A stretch of DNA of 64,000 nt from JAALKW01 sp963974485 (GTDB lineage: Bacteria > Pseudomonadota > Gammaproteobacteria > Legionellales > Legionellaceae): contig CAXBBS010000011.1 in NCBI GenBank assembly GCA_963974485.1, positions 8,450 through 72,449 on the forward strand, given 5' to 3'. The notes beneath the pieces are model-generated. The model saw only the letters and a program-made list of their open reading frames with translations. It was not told the DNA's origin and did not search any database. Both the position numbers and the translations under genes were made by a program. Numbering within the stretch: the stretch's first letter is position 1; every line of letters begins with the position of its first letter. Below, piece by piece: positions 26,564 to 34,402 of this stretch.

Positions 26564-27586
26564 ATGGAAATTATTATGTACCCAGAATCAAGTTCAGATT
26601 TATCCACTTTAATTTATGGCAGTTTCAATAACCTATTTAAAATAACAAAGCATTTAGTTAGGAGCCCCCTTTCTTTGTTTGTATATGCTTTGTCCTCACA
26701 GTCACTTCTAGTTGCAGCATTTAATAAAAAAACATTAGAAAATGTACGCGATCATTTGATTGAGAATCGATTATCCATCACGTGGGAAATCAATGAGTCG
26801 GGATTTGTAAGGATGAAAATGCCAATAGAATTGATAGACTTGAATGATACCTGCTTCAATCAAGATAACATCGACGAGTATCGATTAAGATGCAATTTTT
26901 GGTACAGTGGGCCATTGGAAGGTGTCGTTGGTGATAGGCTTAAGGATGCCGAAGACCATGATCACCCTAATGGGTTTATAAGCTATATCGTAAATAAGGG
27001 TTATGCTCATGAAGTATTCGACCTCGTTTCGCGCAATACATCAGCCCTTGAATGTCAAACCAATGCCCCCGATCAAACCGATGAATGCAGATTAATTCAG
27101 TCTTATTACAAAGCTGAAAATATAACAACGCTCTTAGGAACAGCTCAGCTAAGAAAAACAGAAGAGAGTACCGTTAAAGCAAGTGATATCGTTATTTTTG
27201 ATGACAAAGCTGTTCATCGAATACAAGGATTTAAAGCCGATACACTCACACTTAATGCCGTACGTATGGATGGTGATTCAGTCACGAATATTTATCTTCG
27301 CCCTGGGGAGTCCAATGACGTTAAGCAAACCAGGACGCTACTCATCGATGAGGCTGCACATATCATTACGGATGAGGCTATTGAAATTTATAATATAGCA
27401 ATCAGTCGAGCAGATAGCCTTGTTTCAGATGCTGGTCGTATATTCAATTACACCGCCTCCGTCCCTGTTCAACAAAACTCATGCAACATGTCTGAGACCA
27501 TGGGATTATTTTCTCAAAATCACAAGAGACCAGATGATGAAAATTGCGTCATGCCAGAACAATGCATGATGGAAACTAAGATTTAA
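26564..27586 (+). CDS. Hypothetical protein, first gene of a pair with the oxidoreductase
   Basis: A protein of 340 residues with no recognised family. The ATG at 26,564 is my choice; a TTG at 26,528 and an ATG at 26,576 are in frame and no clear ribosome site decides. The sequence is mostly soluble alpha/beta (WEINESGFVRMKMPIELIDL), with a weak hydrophobic stretch near residue 35 and Asp/Thr-rich later parts. The tail has MGLFSQNHKRPDDEN, resembling the LSLFS plus K/R-P tails of other proteins here. The oxidoreductase gene begins 26 bases after the stop, so they form an operon. The last bases of this gene also survive in the collapsed duplicate at 22,631. Confidence 0.6.
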   Translation: MEIIMYPESSSDLSTLIYGSFNNLFKITKHLVRSPLSLFVYALSSQSLLVAAFNKKTLENVRDHLIENRLSITWEINESGFVRMKMPIELIDLNDTCFNQDNIDEYRLRCNFWYSGPLEGVVGDRLKDAEDHDHPNGFISYIVNKGYAHEVFDLVSRNTSALECQTNAPDQTDECRLIQSYYKAENITTLLGTAQLRKTEESTVKASDIVIFDDKAVHRIQGFKADTLTLNAVRMDGDSVTNIYLRPGESNDVKQTRTLLIDEAAHIITDEAIEIYNIAISRADSLVSDAGRIFNYTASVPVQQNSCNMSETMGLFSQNHKRPDDENCVMPEQCMMETKI

Positions 27587-27612
27587 TTTAAATAATCGAG
27601 CAGAGGTGATGT

Positions 27613-28740
27613 ATGTTTGAAGAAGCAAATAATATTCAAGAAAAGAACACTCAAAAAAAGAAACGGGTCGTTGTTATTGGCGCGTCAGGAAAAAAAGGCA
27701 GTGAGTATATTGCTGCGATCATGAAGCGTAATGATCTTGAAATAGTTGGCCTTGTGATAAATAAACACACATCACCGCTTGTTGCAGACTTAGAAAGCCG
27801 GGGCGTACGCGTTATTCGTAATGGACACATCGATCAACTACTTACAAACATCTCTTTTGATATTGCCGTTGTTAGTGTACCGCACAGTGAACACAGACTT
27901 GTTACGCAAGCACTTTTGCATGCGGATAAATATGTGATCAAAGAAAAGCCTTTAGCTATGAGTATAACGGAGGCAGAAGAATATGACGCGATCATCAGCG
28001 TTAATCATCTTCCTCCAGTCTTCACCACGGTACAAAGAGACAGCCTACCTTCATTTTTGAATGCAAAAGAAGATCTTCATTTGATTGGACAACCGATTAG
28101 CTTCCAATATGATTACTGGTTTAATCTTCCTTCCGTTACAACAGGTTGGCGCGCTCAGATGATGACAGCTGGTGGTGGTGTTGTTTTAGATATGGGTTAC
28201 CATGCCATCGATGTTATTATCAAATTTTTTGGTAAACCTAATGCTATTTCAGCATCCATGTCTTATAAATACCAAGAGACAGAACAGGAAGCGCTCGAGG
28301 ATTATGCTGAAATTACCATGGAATACACCACGGATAGCTTACAAGGAAAATTAGTTCTAGACAGGCATGCTGATGTAAAAAAAGAATCGTTTACGATACA
28401 TGGGTCACATGGTTATATCGTGATTCAACCCCAAGGTTATCAAGTATTTAATTTAGAACATAAACTGATTAAAGAGCTTCATTGCGTACTATCTAAAGAT
28501 GAATTAACAGAAAGAATGTTCGAAAAAGCCATTCCTATCATGATGAATACAGAGCAACTTCATCATGATTTTACTCGTAATCGTCACAATGTAGAAACCA
28601 TTGACCGTATATATGCATGCAGAAAAACAAAACTCAATGACTTTCAAGCACTTTCACTTTTTAGCCCAAAAACAACAAATCATAAAGATAGTGTGGATTT
28701 AGATAGGGTCGCTTCTGGCACGCATCATGCTGAGCTTTGA
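27613..28740 (+). CDS. Gfo/Idh/MocA family NAD(P)-dependent oxidoreductase
   Basis: A 375-residue dehydrogenase. The N-terminal Rossmann fold begins at residue 17 with RVVVIGASGKKGSEY. The family motif EKP is in YVIKEKPLAMSITEAEEY, and the C-terminal domain holds TAGGGVVLDMGYHAIDVIIK, with the conserved G-G and H used by sugar and inositol dehydrogenases. The substrate cannot be told. The last 45 residues (ALSLFSPKTTNHKDS...) extend beyond the usual family end and carry the shared LSLFS tail motif, so this enzyme may have been fitted with a secretion or targeting tail; that is inference. GAGGTGAT precedes the ATG. A collapsed copy is at 22,701. Confidence 0.88.
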   Translation: MFEEANNIQEKNTQKKKRVVVIGASGKKGSEYIAAIMKRNDLEIVGLVINKHTSPLVADLESRGVRVIRNGHIDQLLTNISFDIAVVSVPHSEHRLVTQALLHADKYVIKEKPLAMSITEAEEYDAIISVNHLPPVFTTVQRDSLPSFLNAKEDLHLIGQPISFQYDYWFNLPSVTTGWRAQMMTAGGGVVLDMGYHAIDVIIKFFGKPNAISASMSYKYQETEQEALEDYAEITMEYTTDSLQGKLVLDRHADVKKESFTIHGSHGYIVIQPQGYQVFNLEHKLIKELHCVLSKDELTERMFEKAIPIMMNTEQLHHDFTRNRHNVETIDRIYACRKTKLNDFQALSLFSPKTTNHKDSVDLDRVASGTHHAEL

Positions 28741-28802
28741 TGCCTGACTGCGTAAGATTGCATTTAAACAAGACTTAAACCCAATAGGAATTTAAGAATA
28801 TC

Positions 28803-30035
28803 ATGATTAGTGTAGAAGAAATAAATAGATATCCTGAGTTACATGATTTTATTAACGCAGAAAGCACGGCTGAGCGCGAGCTATATGCAAAACAGCTACG
28901 CTCTTCTTATCTCGTCATGAACGATATATCGATGTTTAGAGAGAATCTTTCACCCATCGGTATTATCGCTGGCTTAGGTCTTCCTGAACACTTTAAAATC
29001 TTAGAGCGAGTTGAGCATCTATTGTTTACGCAAGAGATACCTCAAGCACTGATGAAGGCTATTCAGGGTGGTCAACTGAATATAGTTCATTATTTATTGG
29101 AGCAAGATTTAACACAATTGAACCGTTCGTCTATATATTCTTCACTGCTGATGGCAATCAGAACAAACAGCTCCGCTATATTCAACCGCCTTCTCGATAT
29201 GTATAAATTTGAACAGATGCTCATTGAGAAATCGAGTGAAATATTCACGCACGCATGCCGTATATTAAATAACCCATTGATTATAAAAAAACTTTTATCC
29301 TACTCCTCATGTTTTTCACTAGCAAACAAGAATGAAAGTATATGCAATCCAACCTATCTTTTAGAATTCATTCGTGACAAACTTTCAGCATTACACGCAC
29401 TAGAATCACATCAATTACATGCACATGAGTGTGTGTTTTATTTTTATGTTCTCAAAACCTTGATTCGTACGTCGTCATCTTTGTGGCATGATGAAATTAA
29501 ATTTCTACTTCAAATTCCTACCGTGAGAGCATTGGTTCATACAGAAATAACGTTAGGTCAACCCAATGAATTATTTCGCTTAGCTTTAAGCGTTCAGAAT
29601 TACAGCGCCGAAAAAGCGTTATCTTTGATTCCAGCAGTCATCAAGCATGCGGAGCAGAATCATTTCTATGGTGATGAAGAGGCTCTTGTACGCCACAAAA
29701 ATCGTCGAATGCAATTTGAAGCGTCCGTAAGCTGTATTACCATGCTACAAGCGCTATATCCGGCTCGCCGTTCGATGCCTCGGCTATTTGAAAACGACCG
29801 TGCGGCACACATACATTACATGTATCGCAAAACGTTTATAACCGAAATCTTAGGGCATGTTTTTTCCTACCTTACCCCCCCTCATCAAATACCATCCGTG
29901 AAGGAAAACATGGATTTTGTTATAAAAGCTAAGACGATGTTACTCGCACAAGATTCTCGCCTCTTCCATCACGCTATGAAAGAAACGGAAACTGCCGAGA
30001 TAAGTATCGACCAAACACCTGGGCACTTTTTTTAA
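28803..30035 (+). CDS. Ankyrin-like protein, candidate effector
   Basis: A 410-residue soluble protein. Residues 75-150 have ankyrin-like helices (ALMKAIQGGQLNIVHYLLEQ, then SSLLMAIRTNSSAIFNRLLD), the first being a good match to the ankyrin consensus A...G.L.IV.YLLE. The rest is helical and not assigned. A short F-box-like phrase (ITEILGHVFSYLTPP) lies near residue 345, but it is weak. No signal peptide. The stop overlaps the convergent regulator gene by four bases. It follows the oxidoreductase by about 60 bases in the same direction and could be part of that transcript. Ankyrin proteins are frequent type IV effectors in this bacterial group. Confidence 0.65.
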   Translation: MISVEEINRYPELHDFINAESTAERELYAKQLRSSYLVMNDISMFRENLSPIGIIAGLGLPEHFKILERVEHLLFTQEIPQALMKAIQGGQLNIVHYLLEQDLTQLNRSSIYSSLLMAIRTNSSAIFNRLLDMYKFEQMLIEKSSEIFTHACRILNNPLIIKKLLSYSSCFSLANKNESICNPTYLLEFIRDKLSALHALESHQLHAHECVFYFYVLKTLIRTSSSLWHDEIKFLLQIPTVRALVHTEITLGQPNELFRLALSVQNYSAEKALSLIPAVIKHAEQNHFYGDEEALVRHKNRRMQFEASVSCITMLQALYPARRSMPRLFENDRAAHIHYMYRKTFITEILGHVFSYLTPPHQIPSVKENMDFVIKAKTMLLAQDSRLFHHAMKETETAEISIDQTPGHFF

Positions 30036-30847
30036 GAAATGTTGAGTTGCTCTGCATATGAAAGAATCAAATCTTTACTGGAGCGACAGCCCAGCTGTTG
30101 GCGTATGAGCACTAGATAATGCTCCACCGTTCTTGGTGATAAATTCATGGCTCGCGCTATTTCTTTTGAAGATTGTCCTTGTGTAAGATAACGAAGGCAT
30201 CGGCCTTGTTGCCTAGATAAATACGTTGGCAAATGTGTGTTTCGATGAAAAACACATACACGTTCCACATTCGATTCAAGAATAGCGCGTTGATTGGGCG
30301 CCAACATATCATTAAAATTGGGTAATACAGCTCGATTTTCAACTGACTTCGCTTCTAGTATTATGTCTTTTGCAAATATATTGTAATTTTCTAATATGTC
30401 TTGCAATAAAGCGCCGTTATTAATGACGTAATGCAAAAAATCATGCTCCGACAAATCAAAGAACAATGTATATAGATTCTGACAACCTTGTTCGCGAACA
30501 GAAAAATGCACAGCATTTCGTCCATAATTAAACCCTTTAGCCTGACCAATCTTACGAAGCAATGCCATCAGAGGGGCGCACTCTTTATAATATCCGGCTA
30601 AGACTTTATCAATATAAATGCCATCAGCGAGCATTCTTCCCGAATCATCGGTACATGCGATGGGTATTTTATTCTCATAATAATAGGATAATATTTCTTG
30701 CTCGGTCACCAACATCGATATTTCACCATGACCAAATGTAATATCATGCACAAAATTAACGACATGTTTGTCTCTTAATGAATGACAAAATGATCGTATA
30801 CACTCACTCGCGTCTAAAAAAAAATTACGTGTATTTGCTACGCTCAT
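30032..30847 (-). CDS. LuxR-type transcription regulator
   Basis: A 271-residue regulator with a C-terminal LuxR/GerE helix-turn-helix: LSRQQGRCLRYLTQGQSSKE, then IARAMNLSPRTVEHYLVLIR. The N-terminal 190 residues are a sensor-like region, poorly conserved (FGHGEISMLVTEQEILSYYY) and perhaps related to autoinducer-binding or PAS folds, but I cannot say which. The DNA-binding part is clearly related to that of the regulator at 23,056, so two paralogues flank the duplicated oxidoreductase region. It reads leftward into the ankyrin-like gene with a four-base overlap at the stops. The following 128 bases to the IS element hold nothing recognisable. Confidence 0.82.
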   Translation of the reverse strand: MSVANTRNFFLDASECIRSFCHSLRDKHVVNFVHDITFGHGEISMLVTEQEILSYYYENKIPIACTDDSGRMLADGIYIDKVLAGYYKECAPLMALLRKIGQAKGFNYGRNAVHFSVREQGCQNLYTLFFDLSEHDFLHYVINNGALLQDILENYNIFAKDIILEAKSVENRAVLPNFNDMLAPNQRAILESNVERVCVFHRNTHLPTYLSRQQGRCLRYLTQGQSSKEIARAMNLSPRTVEHYLVLIRQQLGCRSSKDLILSYAEQLNIS

Positions 30848-31006
30848 ATCAGCAACTCAATTCTGATTGAATAAAGAAAAGATGCGTATAATAACACAAA
30901 CAAAAAGATCAACAAACAGTCATGTTGTTTTTATTTTAATATAACTTTACCCTAAAGTAAGGCCCCTGCAAAAAATGACGTGGTCAAGTAAATTAGGACA
31001 ATCCAG

Positions 31007-31624
31007 TTAAGCTACCTTTTTTAATACCAACCTTTCGTCTTCAAATTGCTTTGGGCTTCGATACTCAAGGTATGAGTGCAACCGATGACTATTATAAAAC
31101 ATCGTGATGTAATCTAAAATATCAAGCTGAGCTTCTGAGCGCGTTTGATAGTGACGCCATTGCACACGTTCTTGCTTTAAACTGCCCAAAAAACTCTCAG
31201 CCACAGCATTGTCCCAACAATTACCTTTCCTGCTCATACTCCCAGTACACTTATGCGTATTTAACAACAACCGATACGCCTTACTAGCATATTTCGACCC
31301 TCGATCTGAATGCACAATCAGGCCTGGTGCTGGCTTTCGCTGCCAAATAGCCATCCGTAGCGCATCACAAACAATAGATGCTTTCATGCGTGAGCTAATA
31401 CTCCAACCCACAACACGTCGTGAGAATAAATCGATAACAATAGCTAAATACAACCAGCCTTCCTGCGTCCAAATATAGGTGATATCGGAAACGTACGCTC
31501 GATCAGGCTGTGATACAACAAATTTTCTATCCAATTTATTCTCAAATACAGGGTGTTTATGATCACTATTTGTTGTCACCTTGTATTTTTTACGACTCTT
31601 AGCTTGTACGCCAGCTTCTCGCAT
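31007..31624 (-). pseudogene. IS3 transposase OrfB, 5' part lost
   Basis: The 205 codons keep the full DDE core: D in YVSDITYIWT, D in IVHSDRGSKYAS and E in NCWDNAVAESFLGSLKQE, and the usual end NSHRLHSYLEYRSPKQFE. The N-terminal part before MREAGVQAKSRKKYK is missing: upstream coding for HKKTW is in another frame and about 20 codons are deleted. The protein is thus unlikely to be made as a normal OrfAB fusion. Confidence 0.85.
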
Positions 31625-31685
31625 AAGCGTGCGAGTTTTGCGTCGACAGGCCAGGTCTTCTTATGTTGGGTGATGAACGAGTATT

Positions 31686-31959
31686 TCACTTCGTTTCTTT
31701 GGCAAAGAAGACCGTCGCTTTTTTTAATATTTCTTTTTCCATTTTTAAGCGTTTATTTTCGTCCCTCAACCTACGGATTTCTTCCTGATCCGGCGTTAAT
31801 TTACCATTACCTCGAAATGCATGCTTTTATCCAGCGACTTAACATCTTTGGGTTAAGTGACAACGCTTTTCCTGCGTCTGTCTGGCTATAGCCTTGCTCA
31901 AGAACAAGGTTTATTGCATCTAATTTAAATTCTTTCGAATATTTCGTTCTATTGCTCAT
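31686..31959 (-). pseudogene. IS3 OrfA with frameshift
   Basis: Starts MSNRTKYSKEFKLDAINLVL with the helix-turn-helix ending LNPKMLSRWIK, then shifts frame and continues as HAFRGNGKLTPDQEEIRRLR and the leucine zipper DENKRLKMEKEILKKAT. The stop at 31,686 ends the second frame. A normal OrfA is not produced. Confidence 0.8.
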
Positions 31960-32022
31960 GTTTGCTCCAGTTAAGCTTAATTATCTCTTAACTGGGTTGT
32001 CATAATCAATTAGACCACGTCA

Positions 32023-32115
32023 TACTTGCGTTAAATTTTTATCAATGATTTTTTGAATCACTGATAATCGTTCTAATTCGTCCGTGCTCATCGTTAACAT
32101 CCCCCTTAACATCAT
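32023..32115 (-). pseudogene. N-terminal fragment of an ISNCY transposase
   Basis: Codes for MSTDELERLSVIQKIIDKNL then TQV, directly comparable to MSIKEVERVTTIQRVIDKKI then TQT of the intact transposase at 58,528. It stops at the IS3 junction. Confidence 0.8.
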
Positions 32116-32217
32116 TGTTCTCCCATCCGTTAAGTCACTTTTAAATCGTAGACTCACTGGGCGAGAAAGGGGATCTTTCTATTTTTCTAAACCGGACATT
32201 TCTACTTTGCCGCTACA
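32023..32217 (-). mobile_element. ISNCY-type element remnant, cut by the IS3 element
   Basis: The outer end, read leftward from 32,217, is TGTAGCGGCAAAGTAGAAATG, the same end motif as in the intact ISNCY element at 58,396. Further in is the start of its transposase gene. The IS3 element's right end follows at 32,022, and the rest of this element is not found on the far side, so it has been lost. Confidence 0.8.
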
Positions 32218-32296
32218 AATATATGCCCCTTAATTGCTCGCTATCACCTCATATGTTACACTTTGTAAATTATTTTCAAGAGGCTAATCAACGCTT

Positions 32297-33148
32297 ATGA
32301 CACAATTAAAACCAGGAATAGACTACACAACACTGTTAACACATATTTTTAAACAGCCCGTACAATTTACAACAACAGCATTGTTTTTTGCTGCTTTGCA
32401 CCGTGGATCTCTTTCTGGATCCATTTATGGTACATTCCTGACGTTTGGCTTGATCGCCGGCTATACCTGTGCGAAAGTAAAAATTGAGAAATTGAAAACT
32501 AGAACCGATTTAATCGAAGCTACTTACGTAAACCATTTTTTAGATCAACTTGTTACCGACATACATAATGCTGAAATGAGAAATAATCCTTCTTTATTCG
32601 ATCATGCTAAAGTAGCCCTTATGCTGCCGTTCATGATTAAATTTTCATCATTTATGTTAGCACTCTTGCATCTAGAGTTAGATAATTACCAACCGCAGAT
32701 ACAAAACTTCATGTTGTTGCTATCTATTTATACAGGTCTAAAATTTGCAGTATCTTCAAAAGTAGACGAACTTAATCAATCAAACCTATTGCTTGAACAA
32801 ATTGAAACCAGTGAAATATTATCCGTCTATACGCGCCTAACTTCCGCACAAACCACGGAACTTTTTCAACGTATTCAAAAGCAACCAAAGATTAATGGTG
32901 TTCAGCATACTGGCTTTTTACCTAAGAATATTGAAGCGAAGCTCGACAGACTAATTCCAAAGAAAGATTTACTCCAGTTTACAATTTTTAGTTCTATTAT
33001 TAATAAAAAAGGCCCCAATAGACCCGCAATTCCTCGGGACATGCTGATTGAAATAGGAAAATTCATGCAGTTGGGCAATGATGATGATGGTCAACCAAAT
33101 ATAAGAAATATCATTGAGCATGCTCAGGAAAGAGGTCTCAACTTGTGA
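32297..33148 (+). CDS. Hypothetical membrane protein with four helices
   Basis: A 283-residue protein I do not recognise. Two hydrophobic helices near residues 18-52 (FTTTALFFAALHRGS, IYGTFLTFGLIAGYTCAKV) and two near 103-150 (VALMLPFMIKFSSFMLALLH, IQNFMLLLSIYTGLKFAV) suggest two membrane hairpins; the C-terminal 130 residues are soluble and helical. An AAGAGG lies 12 bases before the ATG, rather far. It is the only rightward gene between the IS debris and the leftward repeat cluster. The final part (RPAIPRDMLIEIGKFMQL) has an F-box-like look, but this is weak. Confidence 0.65.
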   Translation: MTQLKPGIDYTTLLTHIFKQPVQFTTTALFFAALHRGSLSGSIYGTFLTFGLIAGYTCAKVKIEKLKTRTDLIEATYVNHFLDQLVTDIHNAEMRNNPSLFDHAKVALMLPFMIKFSSFMLALLHLELDNYQPQIQNFMLLLSIYTGLKFAVSSKVDELNQSNLLLEQIETSEILSVYTRLTSAQTTELFQRIQKQPKINGVQHTGFLPKNIEAKLDRLIPKKDLLQFTIFSSIINKKGPNRPAIPRDMLIEIGKFMQLGNDDDGQPNIRNIIEHAQERGLNL

Positions 33149-33252
33149 TGACGTAGCGTGTTTACAAGGTTCTTTGAAAGTTTGGGTATTCTTGCGAACG
33201 GTGGTTCGCCTTAATACTCATGTTATTTAGCTACTCAATTGCGACACCGACG

Positions 33253-33315
33253 GCTTATCCACAAATTCTGGGGATAAGACTGTGAAAAAACCGGTGTACA
33301 CTGTGAAAGCGAGTA
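33253..33315. repeat. DnaA-box-containing repeat, copy 2
   Basis: Matches the block at 25,281-25,345: GCTTATCCACAAATTCTGGG, GGGATAA and the GTGTACRCTGTG part. The DnaA-box consensus TTATCCACA is at 33,255. It lies 3' of the 319-residue repeat gene, whereas copy 1 lies 5' of the broken one. Confidence 0.65.
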
Positions 33316-33347
33316 TGGCTACACCCTCAGAGGGCTCTACTCGACTC

Positions 33348-34307
33348 TCATGAATGGAATGGCGTAGCAGCCTTCGTATCGGGTAATTGAGCATCGGCGT
33401 TTTGTGCTTCTTGAACACAGGCTTTCATTAAACGTCGAATATCATCCATATCAACACGTCCTGAGCTGTCGAAAAATCCCTGTTGGGAGGCATCTTTCGG
33501 ACCATGAAGGAGCTTTTGTATCGTTACACTAAGCTCAGATTCTTCATCGATCATACCTAAAATATTGTCTTCCATGATTTTTAGTAAGCAACATAATAAG
33601 CTGTCACTTAAATATTCGAACACGACATTAAGCTCGCCAATATTATTAATCAACTCCGGAAGCACATCTTTCATGGCCAGAATAACCGCCAAAAACTGCT
33701 CTCGTGAGAACTTTCCAAGTGCATCTCCAAACTGATGACTCGTTTGAATGATGCCAGGCAGCTGGGGTTTCATCACGTCCGTCACGGCCGTACATTGCTC
33801 CGGCGTAAGATACTGGAGTGCAATTCTAAAATCATTCCCGTTTTTAATTATTTCAGATAGCTTATCGCCCATAGCGAGAGCAACGACTATGCACTGCTCC
33901 GGCGTGAGGTCTTGGAATAACTCCCCAAGCTTAGTCCCGTTTCTAATGATTGTAGACAGCTTATCGCTCATGGCGAAAGTCAACGCCGTGCACTGCTCCG
34001 GCGTGAGGTACACGAGTACATGTCGAAACTGAGTCACGCTTTGAATCAGATCAGGCAGCCTTTCTGTCATGACCTCATAAACCAACGTGCGCTGCTCGGA
34101 TGTGAGGCGCTGACATACGGCTCCGAAGTCAATGCCATTTTTTATGATTATAGGCAACTTATCGTTTAATACCTGAAGTATGATTTCAATTTTATCGACG
34201 TGCAGGTGAATAAGAAGCGCTGCTAAATCTTGTGGTGTTCGCACATCAGGCACAGATGTATTGCGTGGTAATGCTTGCATACGCGCGTTAATCTCTGGAA
34301 CATTCAT
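33348..34307 (-). CDS. TPEQ-repeat alpha-solenoid protein, short form
   Basis: A 319-residue protein with the family N-terminus (MNVPEINARMQALPRNTSV) fused straight to seven 33-residue repeats (residues 38-268), such as LTPEQCIVVALAMGDKLSEI followed by IKNGNDFRIALQY. Compared with the two large neighbours it lacks the long N-terminal domain between DVRT and PQDLAALL. Each repeat should give one long and one short helix. The tail is acidic and short, without the K/R-P-R clusters of the larger proteins. The broken gene at 24,115-25,073 is its close relative. It is last in the leftward cluster. Role unknown; effector-like by context. Confidence 0.8.
   Translation of the reverse strand: MNVPEINARMQALPRNTSVPDVRTPQDLAALLIHLHVDKIEIILQVLNDKLPIIIKNGIDFGAVCQRLTSEQRTLVYEVMTERLPDLIQSVTQFRHVLVYLTPEQCTALTFAMSDKLSTIIRNGTKLGELFQDLTPEQCIVVALAMGDKLSEIIKNGNDFRIALQYLTPEQCTAVTDVMKPQLPGIIQTSHQFGDALGKFSREQFLAVILAMKDVLPELINNIGELNVVFEYLSDSLLCCLLKIMEDNILGMIDEESELSVTIQKLLHGPKDASQQGFFDSSGRVDMDDIRRLMKACVQEAQNADAQLPDTKAATPFHS
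33504..34196 (-). repeat. Seven 99-bp TPEQ-type coding repeats
   Basis: In-frame repeats with consensus LTPEQCTAV-x-LAMSDKLP-x-IIKNG-x2-FG-x-VLQR. They are phased exactly by 33 codons. Confidence 0.8.
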
Positions 34308-34331
34308 AGACTATCTACCTACCCTAAGTTA
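34308..34331 (-). promoter_or_regulatory. Conserved leader of the TPEQ-repeat genes, copy 2
   Basis: Leftward CTTAGGGTAGGTAGATAGTCT before ATG, nearly equal to copies at 25,074 and 37,565. About 45 bases beyond it remain similar to copy 1, so promoter elements may have been duplicated as well. Confidence 0.6.
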
Positions 34332-34402
34332 CGTCCTCTAATACGCCCATAATAGCACAAACCAACCACAAAGGTCTAATTAAGAGCATTTGATGCATTT
34401 AA

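Larger units (their letters stand above)
30976..32022 (-). mobile_element. IS3-family insertion sequence, defective
   Basis: Both ends carry the inverted repeat TGACGTGGTC...ACAA-CCAGTTAAG of about 36 bases with several mismatches (left at 30,976, right ending 32,022). Length is 1,047 bp, shorter than the roughly 1.2 kb usual for the family, because the joint of orfA and orfB is damaged. No flanking target duplication is evident. The right end lies inside a remnant ISNCY transposase gene, showing that this copy landed in an older element. Confidence 0.85.
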
